Shown here in pieces: positions 18,884-25,782 of a DNA stretch of 64,000 nt. How positions within the stretch are numbered: the first letter of the stretch is position 1; the number at the start of each line of letters is the position of its first letter. A program made the translations under genes and the position numbers. The notes below the pieces were generated by a model. It made no database searches. It saw nothing but the letters and a program-made list of their open reading frames with translations, and was not told where the DNA came from. The DNA comes from DASTEQ01 sp040905185 (GTDB lineage Bacteria > Chloroflexota > Limnocylindria > QHBO01), in NCBI GenBank assembly GCA_040905185.1, contig JBBDRZ010000005.1:1-64000 (forward strand), written 5' to 3'.

Positions 18884-19055
18884 GAATTCACGCCAGGTGA
18901 CCACGAGGATCGGGCGGCGCGTCACACGGCCCGTCACACCGTCCGAATTCACGCCAGGTGACCACCAGGCTCGCCACCAAGGCCAGATTCACACCGGGTG
19001 ACCAGGTGACGCGTCGGAAGGGACGCCGGCTCATCTGGTGTTCACTCCACGTGAA
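18884..19055 (-). repeat. Repeat array related to the 3.3-kb tandem repeat
   Basis: Read on the minus strand, GTGGTCACCTGGCGTGAATTC occurs twice exactly (18884-18904 and 18945-18965, 61 bp apart). A third, diverged copy TGGTCACCCGGTGTGAATC lies at 18986-19004. A TTCAC-TCCAC-GTGAA palindrome sits at 19041-19055. The core matches the CGTGGTTMCCTGGCGTGAATC of the array at 3260. The 259-bp gap between the flanking genes contains no evident gene. Confidence 0.85.
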
Positions 19056-19116
19056 TACCGACGCCAGCACCGACATTGACGACGTGCCTGTCCCGACGAC
19101 CGGCCCGAGGTCCCCC

Positions 19117-20322
19117 TCAGCTGGCCCGCCGACGCTGGACGAAGCGCTCCATGCGGTCCATCGCTTCGACGATGTCCTCGTAGGCCGTCGCGTAGCAGGC
19201 GCGGACGTGGCCCGCGCCCGACGGCCCGAACGCCTCCCCGGGCACGACGGCGACGCGCTCCTCCTCGAGGAGCGCCTGCGCAAAAGCCTCGGCCCCGAGG
19301 CCAGTGGCGGCGGTGACCTCCGGGAAGCAGTAGAACGCGCCCATCGGCTCGAAGCACAGCAGGCCGATCTCGTTCAGGCGCCGGACCATGAGCTGCCGGC
19401 GCCGGTCGTACTCGGCCAGCATGTCCTGGACGTACGGCTCGCCCACGTCCAGCGCCGCGATGGCGGCGTGCTGGGCGGCGGTCGGGGCGCACATGATCCC
19501 GTACTGGTGGACTTTGGCGATCCCCTCCATCAGCCCTTCAGAGGCCGCGACGTACCCAATCCGCCATCCGGTCATGGCATACGCCTTCGAGAAGCCGCCG
19601 ATGAGCACGGTCCGGTCCCGCATTCGGGGCAGGGCGCTGAACGCGGTGTGCCGATGGTCGCCGTACACCAGCCGGTCGTAGATCTCGTCGCTGATGACCA
19701 GCAAGTCGTGGCGTTCGGCCACTGCGGCGATGGCCTCCAGGTCGGATCGGCTCAGCACCGCCCCGGTCGGGTTGTTGGGGTACCCCAGGAAGATGGCCTT
19801 GGTCCGAGGCGTGACCGCGGCCTCGATCTGCTCGGCGGTGACCCGGAAGTCGGTGGCGTCCGAGGTCGGCAGGGCCACCGCCACTCCGCCGGCGAGGGTG
19901 ATGCACGGTCCGTAGGCCACGAAGCACGGTTCGTGGTAGATGACCTCGTCCCCGGGATTCAGAACCGCACGCAGAGTCGCATCCAGGGCCTCGGACGCGC
20001 CGACGGTGATGACCAGCTCCCCGCGGGGCTCGTAGCGGACCCCGTACCGATCGGCCAAGTTGGCGGCCACCCGCTCGCGGAGCTCGATCATCCCGCCATT
20101 GGCGGTGTAGTGCGTCTCCCCCGCCTCGAGGGCCGCGATGGCGGCCCGTGTCAGCGGCTCGGGCGTGGTGAAGTCCGGCTCCCCGATGGTGAGGCTGATG
20201 ACGTCGCGCATCTCGGCCAGCATGTCGAAGAAGCGGCGAATCCCGGAGGGCTGCATCGTCCGCACCGTGTCGTTGAGGAACTCGGCGGGAGCTCGGACGG
20301 TGCCGGTCAGATCGGGACGCAT
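19117..20322 (-). CDS. PLP-dependent aminotransferase, class I/II (aspartate/aromatic type)
   Basis: 401 aa from ATG 20322. The fold-type I motifs are clear: TIGEPDFTTP, YTANGGMIELRE, GYPNNPTGAVLS, SDEIYDRLVY, and GGFSKAYAMTGWRIGY with the PLP lysine. The N-terminal MQPSGIRRFFDM is typical of the subgroup annotated as aspartate, aromatic or N-acetyl-diaminopimelate aminotransferase. The substrate is not decided by sequence. It follows the cupin-cyclase gene by 12 bp on the same strand, so the two may share a transcript. Downstream is the repeat array. Confidence 0.92.
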   Translation of the reverse strand: MRPDLTGTVRAPAEFLNDTVRTMQPSGIRRFFDMLAEMRDVISLTIGEPDFTTPEPLTRAAIAALEAGETHYTANGGMIELRERVAANLADRYGVRYEPRGELVITVGASEALDATLRAVLNPGDEVIYHEPCFVAYGPCITLAGGVAVALPTSDATDFRVTAEQIEAAVTPRTKAIFLGYPNNPTGAVLSRSDLEAIAAVAERHDLLVISDEIYDRLVYGDHRHTAFSALPRMRDRTVLIGGFSKAYAMTGWRIGYVAASEGLMEGIAKVHQYGIMCAPTAAQHAAIAALDVGEPYVQDMLAEYDRRRQLMVRRLNEIGLLCFEPMGAFYCFPEVTAATGLGAEAFAQALLEEERVAVVPGEAFGPSGAGHVRACYATAYEDIVEAMDRMERFVQRRRAS

Positions 20323-20334
20323 CGGCTTGTCAGT

Positions 20335-21246
20335 CTAGTCCGCCGATGCGTCAGCCGATGGCGGCACCGCGGACGATCCCTCGGGCACCGGTCCCAGCTC
20401 CACCCGGAAGAGCCGATGCTTCCCCTCGAGTCCGCGGAGGTCGTGTTCGCCCTGGTCGGTCAACGTGAGGCCCGGCGAGGACACCAGCGCCCGCGTGGTC
20501 GCGGAGACGATGATCTCCCCCGCCCCTGCGAAGGCGAGCATGCGCGCGGCCTCGTGGAGCGCCAGTCCCCGAAGCCGCTCGTCAGCCATCTCGACCTCGC
20601 CGGTGTGGACCGCGGCGCGGATGGGGATGTCCAGCTCAGCGGCCGCCGCCCGGAGCCCCACCGCGCAGTGGACCGCCCGGAGAGCCCCGTCGAACCGCGC
20701 CAGGATCCCGTCACCGGTCAGCTCGACGAGATGCCCGCGGTAGTGGGCCACCGTGTCCCGGGCGCCGTCGGCGAACTGCGCGAGCAGCTCCCCCCAGCGG
20801 CGGTCGCCGACTCGTTCGGCCAGGCTGGTGGACCCGACGATGTCGGTCATGACGAGGGTGGTCACGATCCGCTCGAGACCCACCTCCAGCGCGCCGAGCC
20901 AACCGCGGACGCCCGACCAGCCGATGAACTCGAATGGCTCGTCCCCGACGACCCACGCGTCGTGACCGGGGGGCATGACCGCCAGATCGCCTGGGCCGAC
21001 CTCGAACTCGCGACTATCAGAGAGGAGCACGTGGAGACGCCCGGCCAGGACGTACCCGACGTGGCGCATCTGGCACCATTCCGTGCCGACCAGGGGCTTG
21101 ACGTGGCTGGACCAGCGCCAGCCTGGCGCGTGGACGTCGCGGGAGACGGTCACGCCCCCCAGGTTGATGATCTCCGAGCGAAGCTTCTCCGCTTCGGCAG
21201 TCTCGTCGGGGGCCGCGAAGTTCCGAACGTTCCTGTGATCCACCAC
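20335..21246 (-). CDS. Cupin domain fused to a class III nucleotide cyclase domain
   Basis: 303 aa, GTG start at 21246 or 21243 behind a GGGGGGAGGG element. Residues about 30-110 form a cupin barrel (HVGYVLAGRLHVLL, VGPGDLAVMPPGHDAWVVGDEPFEFIGW). Residues about 127-290 form a class III adenylyl/guanylyl cyclase domain with both metal aspartates, D135 in LVMTDIVGSTSLAERVGD and D179 in ELTGDGILARFD. The last ~15 residues are a flexible tail. A small-molecule-sensing cupin in front of a cyclase suggests ligand-regulated cAMP or cGMP production. Substrate-specifying residues were not resolved. It may be co-transcribed with the aminotransferase. Confidence 0.85.
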   Translation of the reverse strand: MVDHRNVRNFAAPDETAEAEKLRSEIINLGGVTVSRDVHAPGWRWSSHVKPLVGTEWCQMRHVGYVLAGRLHVLLSDSREFEVGPGDLAVMPPGHDAWVVGDEPFEFIGWSGVRGWLGALEVGLERIVTTLVMTDIVGSTSLAERVGDRRWGELLAQFADGARDTVAHYRGHLVELTGDGILARFDGALRAVHCAVGLRAAAAELDIPIRAAVHTGEVEMADERLRGLALHEAARMLAFAGAGEIIVSATTRALVSSPGLTLTDQGEHDLRGLEGKHRLFRVELGPVPEGSSAVPPSADASAD

Positions 21247-21262
21247 GCCCTCCCCCCTGAGT

Positions 21263-21442
21263 CTATCCCGCTTCGCTCGGCTGCCAGGTCGTGTCCACCA
21301 CGCAGATCCGATTGCTCTCCGGATCGGCGCGGATGACGTAGTCGAGCGCGGCGCTCCAGAACGCGGTCTGGCGCCTCAGGTCGTCGACGCGGATCACGAT
21401 CGAGCCAATCCGGATCACCGGAGCGACTGGACCGGAGGTCAC
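21263..21442 (-). pseudogene. N-terminal fragment of a VOC (glyoxalase-like) protein
   Basis: About 59 codons from GTG 21442 (GTGA junction with the antitoxin stop) to TAG. The peptide has the classic opening of a VOC module: IRIGSIVIRVDDLRRQTAFW followed by SAALDYVIRADPE. It then stops after NRICVVDTTWQPSEAG, where a normal VOC protein would continue for another 60-80 residues. It therefore looks like a truncated gene, though a short single half-module product is possible. Metal ligands beyond the first half are missing. Confidence 0.6.
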
Positions 21443-21636
21443 GGCGAGGGCTTGGCGTCCTTGCCGATGGATCGGCGCAAGGCTCGATTCACGGACGCGG
21501 AATCAGGGAATTGCCTCGCCATGTCAACGTCCAGGACGCGGAGGTTTGTCCCCTCGCGGTATGCGCGGTGGTGCTTGCCGCGAACGCCACCTCGGAAGGT
21601 GTACTCCGACCGTTCTTCAGGCTTCTTCGTATTCAC
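21439..21636 (-). CDS. Probable antitoxin partner of the BrnT-like toxin
   Basis: 65 aa from GTG 21636, overlapping the toxin gene by 20 bp; an upstream in-frame start at 21666 would add ten residues. The sequence YTFRGGVRGKHHRAYREGTNL, then LDVDMARQFPDSASVNRALR, matches the pattern of small antitoxins (RGKyakrY.eGtNvv.LdpDva..FPdseSVNeALR) that accompany BrnT or RelE-fold toxins, as recalled. The C-terminal helix pair could bind DNA and autoregulate. The order toxin then antitoxin fits brnTA. Confidence 0.7.
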   Translation of the reverse strand: MNTKKPEERSEYTFRGGVRGKHHRAYREGTNLRVLDVDMARQFPDSASVNRALRRSIGKDAKPSP

Positions 21637-21889
21637 GGCGCTCGCGTGCTGAGACACGCCTTGCAAATATCACCCGGATCTTACCCCTCCGTTCAGTGAA
21701 ACCGACGACAAGCAGGCGTCCCCGGACGGACGAGCCGATGCTGATGAAACGATCCTCCTCGCTCGAATGGTCGGGGTCAGAGATCGTCAACTCCAGCGGG
21801 TCGCCGAATACGGTGGCCGCCTCTTCAAAGGTGATTCCGTGCTGGACCGCGTTGGTTCGGGCCTTCTCGTGGTCCCACTCGAACCTCAC
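21617..21889 (-). CDS. brnT: BrnT-family (DUF497) toxin
   Basis: 90 aa from GTG 21889. It shows the whole DUF497 signature: FEWDHEKARTNAVQHGITFEEA, VFGDPL, SSEEDRFISIGSS, then RLLVVGFTERRGKIRVIFARRVSARERREYEE. BrnT toxins have a RelE-like ribonuclease fold and block translation; the partner antitoxin neutralises them and represses the operon. The size is normal and all conserved blocks are intact, so it should be functional. The antitoxin gene follows with a 20-bp overlap. Confidence 0.88.
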   Translation of the reverse strand: MRFEWDHEKARTNAVQHGITFEEAATVFGDPLELTISDPDHSSEEDRFISIGSSVRGRLLVVGFTERRGKIRVIFARRVSARERREYEEA

Positions 21890-21923
21890 GATCCGAGGCT
21901 ACGAAGCGGCGGTTACCTCGCTG

Positions 21924-22787
21924 TTAGCCGCTGTTCGGGAACAGCGGCAGTATCTCACCGGCCGGGATCCGGATGGTCAAGTGGTTGCCGATGGGCGGCA
22001 ACGGGCAGGTCGCGTATGAGCTGAACACGCACGGCATGTTGTAGGCGAGGTTGAAATCGACCACGACCGATCCGTCCGCGGCGACCGGCCCGGTCACCAG
22101 GAAGCGGCCGGCCGCGTACGTCTGGTGGCCGTTCGTGGCGTCACCGAAGATGAGCCACAGCCGCTGGTCCTCCTGCTCGAGGGCCTGGAGGCGTTGCTCT
22201 CCCCCGGGCAATGGCAGCACGACGTCCCCCGGCGATGCTTCCTCGAGGACGTCGCCGACGATGTCCGGGACGGCGATGGTCCGCGGCTGGGGCGGCTGCA
22301 CCAGACGCCCCGTCAGTCGCCAGGCCGGATCGACCGGGAAGCGCGGCACCCCGGTGAACGCCGCCAACGCCGGCGCCTCGCGGTCGCGCACCCGCAGGCC
22401 GAGCCGCTCCCGGTTCACGCCGCGGCGGATGAGGTGCATGCGGAGCGAGCCCAGCTCGATGACCGTGGGTTCGCCATCCGGTTCCGCGACCAGCGGCAGA
22501 TCGTGGTCGATGAGCGGCCCGTCGTGGGTTAGCTGCGCCCCGTGGTGGGGACGAATGCTGGCCTGCAGGTCGTCGGTGACCAGGAGGTGCCCGGCCAGCG
22601 GCGGAACGCCCCGGCCGCTCAGCCGAATCGCGTTGCTGGGGTGCTGCCCGATCTCGTGCTCGCCCGGCGTCAGCCAATGGAGGCCGACCAGGGCCAGCCA
22701 ACCATCGGGCGACCGCAGGCGCGCATCGCGCTCGGCGTGCCACCGCTCGATCTCGTAGAGGTAGTCGGCGGCGATCGGCTCCGTCAC
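21924..22787 (-). CDS. DUF1684 domain protein
   Basis: 287 aa from GTG 22787. The family's conserved blocks are present: an N-terminal YLYEIERWHAERDARLRSPDGWLALVGLHWL region, and the C-terminal LIFGDATNGHQTYAAGRFL, VDFNLAYNMPC, SSYATCPLPP and IPAGE motifs. DUF1684 proteins are widespread and cytosolic, with no established activity. Full length with no missing block. It stands alone, between the BrnT toxin and the secreted protein gene. Confidence 0.9.
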   Translation of the reverse strand: MTEPIAADYLYEIERWHAERDARLRSPDGWLALVGLHWLTPGEHEIGQHPSNAIRLSGRGVPPLAGHLLVTDDLQASIRPHHGAQLTHDGPLIDHDLPLVAEPDGEPTVIELGSLRMHLIRRGVNRERLGLRVRDREAPALAAFTGVPRFPVDPAWRLTGRLVQPPQPRTIAVPDIVGDVLEEASPGDVVLPLPGGEQRLQALEQEDQRLWLIFGDATNGHQTYAAGRFLVTGPVAADGSVVVDFNLAYNMPCVFSSYATCPLPPIGNHLTIRIPAGEILPLFPNSG

Positions 22788-22850
22788 GGCCGCAGCATAC
22801 GGGGACCGTGCGGAAGACAGTCGCCGGAGAGACGGCCCCTGCTCACCTGC

Positions 22851-22884
22851 CAGAGGGCCTGCCCCCGGGGGGGCCGGCCCTCTG
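22851..22884 (-). terminator. Hairpin after the 22911 gene
   Basis: CAGAGGGCC (22851-22859) pairs with GGCCCTCTG (22876-22884), and the interior GCCCCC/GGGGGGC can extend it. It lies 27 bp past the stop of the minus-strand secreted protein. There is no T tract on that strand, so it may act as a 3'-end stabiliser as much as a terminator. Confidence 0.6.
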
Positions 22885-22910
22885 CTTTCGGTCCGATAAG
22901 CCGGGTGCAG

Positions 22911-24845
22911 CTACGGTCGAACTTGGCTGATTCGAGTCGACCAGTTAGCCAGCGCGGTGCGGGTGTCACCGCACCGGAAGTTGCTGTTCAGCCACTGGGC
23001 CAGGGTGCACGTCTGGGCGATGTACTCCGACGCGATCCATATCGTGTTCCCGTCGAAGGCCGCCGCCCCGTAGTCGCCCCATCGGGGCCGCGACTGATCC
23101 CCCACGAAGGCCGCGTATCCGGTGAAGCCGTCATCAGGTCCCAGCCCGGCGGCGGCGATCTGGATGCCGCCCGTCGCGTTCCCACTGAACGTGACGTACG
23201 CCGCGCTCGGGAAGTGGTCCGGCCCAACCAGCGTGAAGGCCATCACTCCCTTGCCGTCCGGGCGGACCCCCAGCGCCGGATAGATCACGTTGTTCGCCCC
23301 GCTTGCCGCCACGAGCCCCTGGGCCGCCAGCGTCGCCGACAGGACCCCCAGGCGATTGATGCTTGGCGCGACGGCGTACCACGCGATCCCCGCGCGGTCC
23401 GGCCCGCTCACACCGGTGCTCAGCGCCCCATACAGCCTGCCGCCGGCGAAGGTCACCTGCTGCATGGCCGAAGCCGGCGAGGCGTCCAGCGCAGGGATGA
23501 TCTCGTTGTGCGCCGGCTGGTCCTGCGGGGCAAAGAAGAGCCGCCAGCAGCCCCGGCCGAGGCCCTGGATCACGATCTTCGTGTCGTTGATGCACTCACG
23601 CAGCGGCGTCGGGCCGGGCCGCTGAGCCGCATTGTCAGGGATGACGTACCGGTTCACCGGCACCGTCACCTTCTTCAGCTGGAGCGCGGGCGTCGTGTCC
23701 AGCGACCGGGTGTTCGTCAGCGCCCAGGCGAAGATCCGCTCCGAGCTGCCATCAACGTCGTTGAAGGCCGCGGTGGAGCTGAGGAAGTACTCGGTCCCGC
23801 CGTTGCGGGTCTCGAACTGGTTCGTGCCGGGCGAGATGGCCGGCCAGACGGTGAAGGCCTCCTCGGCGAAGCCGTCGATGAAGGTCAGGCTCATGTTCAC
23901 GGCCGCGGCGCCGGCGGCCAGCTGGCTCTTCGACAGCCCGTACAGGTTGACGCCCTGGTAGTCGGGGCCGAAGAAGTCGAACTCGTTGATGGCGATGAAG
24001 AAGCCGTGCGCATCGGCGCCGATGTGCGGATAGTCCGGGAAGCATGGCCCACCGCCACAGGCATGGTTCGGCGTGCCCTCCGTCCCGTCGTTCTGGCCGG
24101 GGATGTGGTAGATGTTCCAAACCCCCAGCGGGCTCCCGGTGGCGCTCACCGCCAGGTCGATGTCGCTGATCCCGGTCAGCGTCCCGTTCGTCAGCGACTC
24201 GAGGTTGATGATGACGTGGAACCAGCGGTTGACCACCGGGTCGAAGTGGCAGGTCGGGTCGAACACGAACGGCCCGAACTCGCCGGTGGTGCGGTTGATG
24301 GCCGGCGGGTAGTTGTAGAAGTCGTTCATCGACTTCGGCTGGCTGAGCAGGTTGCCGTTGGTGTCGTAGACGGCCACCACGTCGTTCACGCTCTCGAAGA
24401 TCAAGCCGTTGCCCACGCACAGCGCCTGATCGGGCGGCTCGAGCGAGAAGGCGTTGTTGCCATCGGATGAGCCGAACCGCTGGTCGAAGTGGTTGAGCCC
24501 CTCCCAGCTCTCCAGGAGGGACGCGCCGGCCGGCTGCGGCTGGGAGCCGGCGGTGACCGGCCCGCTGGCGGTCGGGCTGGCGCTGGAGCCAGATCCATGG
24601 GGCTGGCGGTTCGTCTGCGCGCGCTCCCCGGGATGGACCGATGTCGTCCCATCCGAGACGTCGTCGCGCCCGGGGCGGACCTCCGTGTTGGTGTCGATTG
24701 GCTCCAACGAGGTCTGCCCCGCCAGCCGCACCTTGCCTGCGGTGGTGGCGTACGAGGGCGGAGCCGCCCCAGCCGGGGCGATGGTGAGCGCCGCTGCCAC
24801 CAGCGCAGCGGCCATCGCGATGGGTAGAGCCCTACCAGAGTGCAT
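22911..24845 (-). CDS. Large secreted protein of unknown function
   Basis: 644 aa from ATG 24845, eight bases after GGAGG. A signal peptide (about residues 1-28, ending PAGAA) is followed by ~100 residues of Ser/Thr/Gly/Pro-rich linker and a large domain. That domain holds paired Cys and phrases such as PPDQALCVGNGLIFESVNDV, FDPTCHFDPVVNRWFHV, DYPHIGADAHGFFIAINEF and QSRPRWGDYGAAAFDG. The repeated aromatic/Gly strand pattern suggests a beta-propeller of the sialidase-like kind, but no catalytic set was identified. It is divergent from the acidic secreted protein at 25174. Confidence 0.75.
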   Translation of the reverse strand: MHSGRALPIAMAAALVAAALTIAPAGAAPPSYATTAGKVRLAGQTSLEPIDTNTEVRPGRDDVSDGTTSVHPGERAQTNRQPHGSGSSASPTASGPVTAGSQPQPAGASLLESWEGLNHFDQRFGSSDGNNAFSLEPPDQALCVGNGLIFESVNDVVAVYDTNGNLLSQPKSMNDFYNYPPAINRTTGEFGPFVFDPTCHFDPVVNRWFHVIINLESLTNGTLTGISDIDLAVSATGSPLGVWNIYHIPGQNDGTEGTPNHACGGGPCFPDYPHIGADAHGFFIAINEFDFFGPDYQGVNLYGLSKSQLAAGAAAVNMSLTFIDGFAEEAFTVWPAISPGTNQFETRNGGTEYFLSSTAAFNDVDGSSERIFAWALTNTRSLDTTPALQLKKVTVPVNRYVIPDNAAQRPGPTPLRECINDTKIVIQGLGRGCWRLFFAPQDQPAHNEIIPALDASPASAMQQVTFAGGRLYGALSTGVSGPDRAGIAWYAVAPSINRLGVLSATLAAQGLVAASGANNVIYPALGVRPDGKGVMAFTLVGPDHFPSAAYVTFSGNATGGIQIAAAGLGPDDGFTGYAAFVGDQSRPRWGDYGAAAFDGNTIWIASEYIAQTCTLAQWLNSNFRCGDTRTALANWSTRISQVRP

Positions 24846-25173
24846 GCGAAGATCCTCCCCTCCAATGCCGGGGACCGCCGCGTGCGCAAGACGCGACGCG
24901 GTCGTGACCCCTAGCGGAATGGTGGAGTGAGCACGCGTCAGCATACGCCGGGCACCCGCGACGCGCCAGAGATTCCTATCGGGCGCAAATGCCCAAGGAG
25001 CGCCTTGGGGCAGCCGATGATGGCGGTCGGTGGGCGCCTGCAGGGCACCGTGCGGCGGAAAGTCGCCCCCCGGCCCGTACCGATGTACCGGCAACTTCGG
25101 CAGGACTCGCCTGCCACACTCGGGCTGATCTCAACGGGCGCATCTCGCGCCCACCCATATCGAGGACCTGCCC
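24846..25173. other. Divergent intergenic region (328 bp) between two secreted-protein genes
   Basis: No reading frame here looks coding. The main structure is two abutting stem-loops at 24981-25009: GGGC-GCAAAT-GCCC and CCCAAGG-AGCG-CCTTGGG, followed by GGCAGCCGATGATGG. They share bases, so they could be alternative pairings. They lie about 165 bp before the 25174 start and could be part of its leader. Confidence 0.5.
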
Positions 25174-25698
25174 ATGCACAGTCGACTACGCCCCCGTTGG
25201 CTGGCCCTGGCGGCCGCGGCGCTGCTTGTAGCGCTGTCGGTTTCCAGCGCGTTCGGCGCCGATCCACCCGACGGCGAGGACAAGAACCACGGCCAGCAGG
25301 TCTCGGAGTTCGTTCACAGCCTCCTCTTCGGCGACTCGGAATCGGACGATGAGGACGCGCCCGCCGATGAGGACACCACCGACGAGGACACCGCCGACGA
25401 GGAAGCCACCGACGAGGACGAGGCTACCGACGAGGACACCCAGGGCGGCGAATGGGCCAACCATGGCGCGTGCGTGTCCGCCGTCGCGACGACCGATGAG
25501 GTCGGTGGCGACCAGGACAATCACGGCGGCGCCGTGAGCGAGGCCGCCCGAGTGACCTGCTGGGACGACGGAGAGACCGAGGGGAACGACGAGGGCTCTG
25601 AGGAGACCTCGACTACCGTCGAGGAGCACGGCAATTCCGCCAACGCCCACGACAAGACCCACGGCCGCGGACAAGGCCACGGCCGCGGCGGCTCGTAA
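25174..25698 (+). CDS. Secreted acidic repeat protein with NHG/VS motifs
   Basis: 174 aa from ATG 25174. A signal peptide ends near SSAFGA (about residue 28). The mature part begins NHGQQVSEFVHS, then has a highly acidic stretch of DEDT/DEEA repeats (about residues 55-88). Next come NHGACVSAVA and DNHGGAVSEAAR, and finally a Gly/His-rich tail (HGRGQGHGRGG). The motif pair NHG-x2-VS-x2-A ... HG-x2-VS-x-AAR also occurs in the small secreted protein at 54671. The acidic repeats and His-rich tail suggest metal or ion binding, as an inference only. Confidence 0.75.
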   Translation: MHSRLRPRWLALAAAALLVALSVSSAFGADPPDGEDKNHGQQVSEFVHSLLFGDSESDDEDAPADEDTTDEDTADEEATDEDEATDEDTQGGEWANHGACVSAVATTDEVGGDQDNHGGAVSEAARVTCWDDGETEGNDEGSEETSTTVEEHGNSANAHDKTHGRGQGHGRGGS

Positions 25699-25720
25699 GT
25701 TCTAGCCAGCCAAAACTGCT

Positions 25721-25747
25721 GAGGCCCGGGCGCGACGCCCGGGCCTC
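25721..25747. terminator. Strong hairpin between convergent genes
   Basis: GAGGCCCGGGCG (25721-25732) and CGCCCGGGCCTC (25736-25747) form a perfect 12-bp stem with a CGA loop. It sits 22 bp after the 25174 gene's stop and 35 bp after the stop of the minus-strand subtilase, so it can serve both directions. No clear U tract follows on either strand. Confidence 0.8.
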
Positions 25748-25782
25748 ACCACGTGTCCGCTCTCGTCACTAGCTCGCTCGTT

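Noticed and set aside
20280..20322. Similarity of the aminotransferase N-terminus (LTGTVRAPA) to a reading frame of the 51-bp repeat (LTGTVRGPA)
   Set aside because: Only about nine residues match and third positions differ; likely chance in GC-rich sequence.
24950..25020. c-di-GMP (GEMM) riboswitch
   Set aside because: GCGCAAA and GCAGCCGAT are suggestive, but the conserved GGCAAACC-type helix and spacing are missing.
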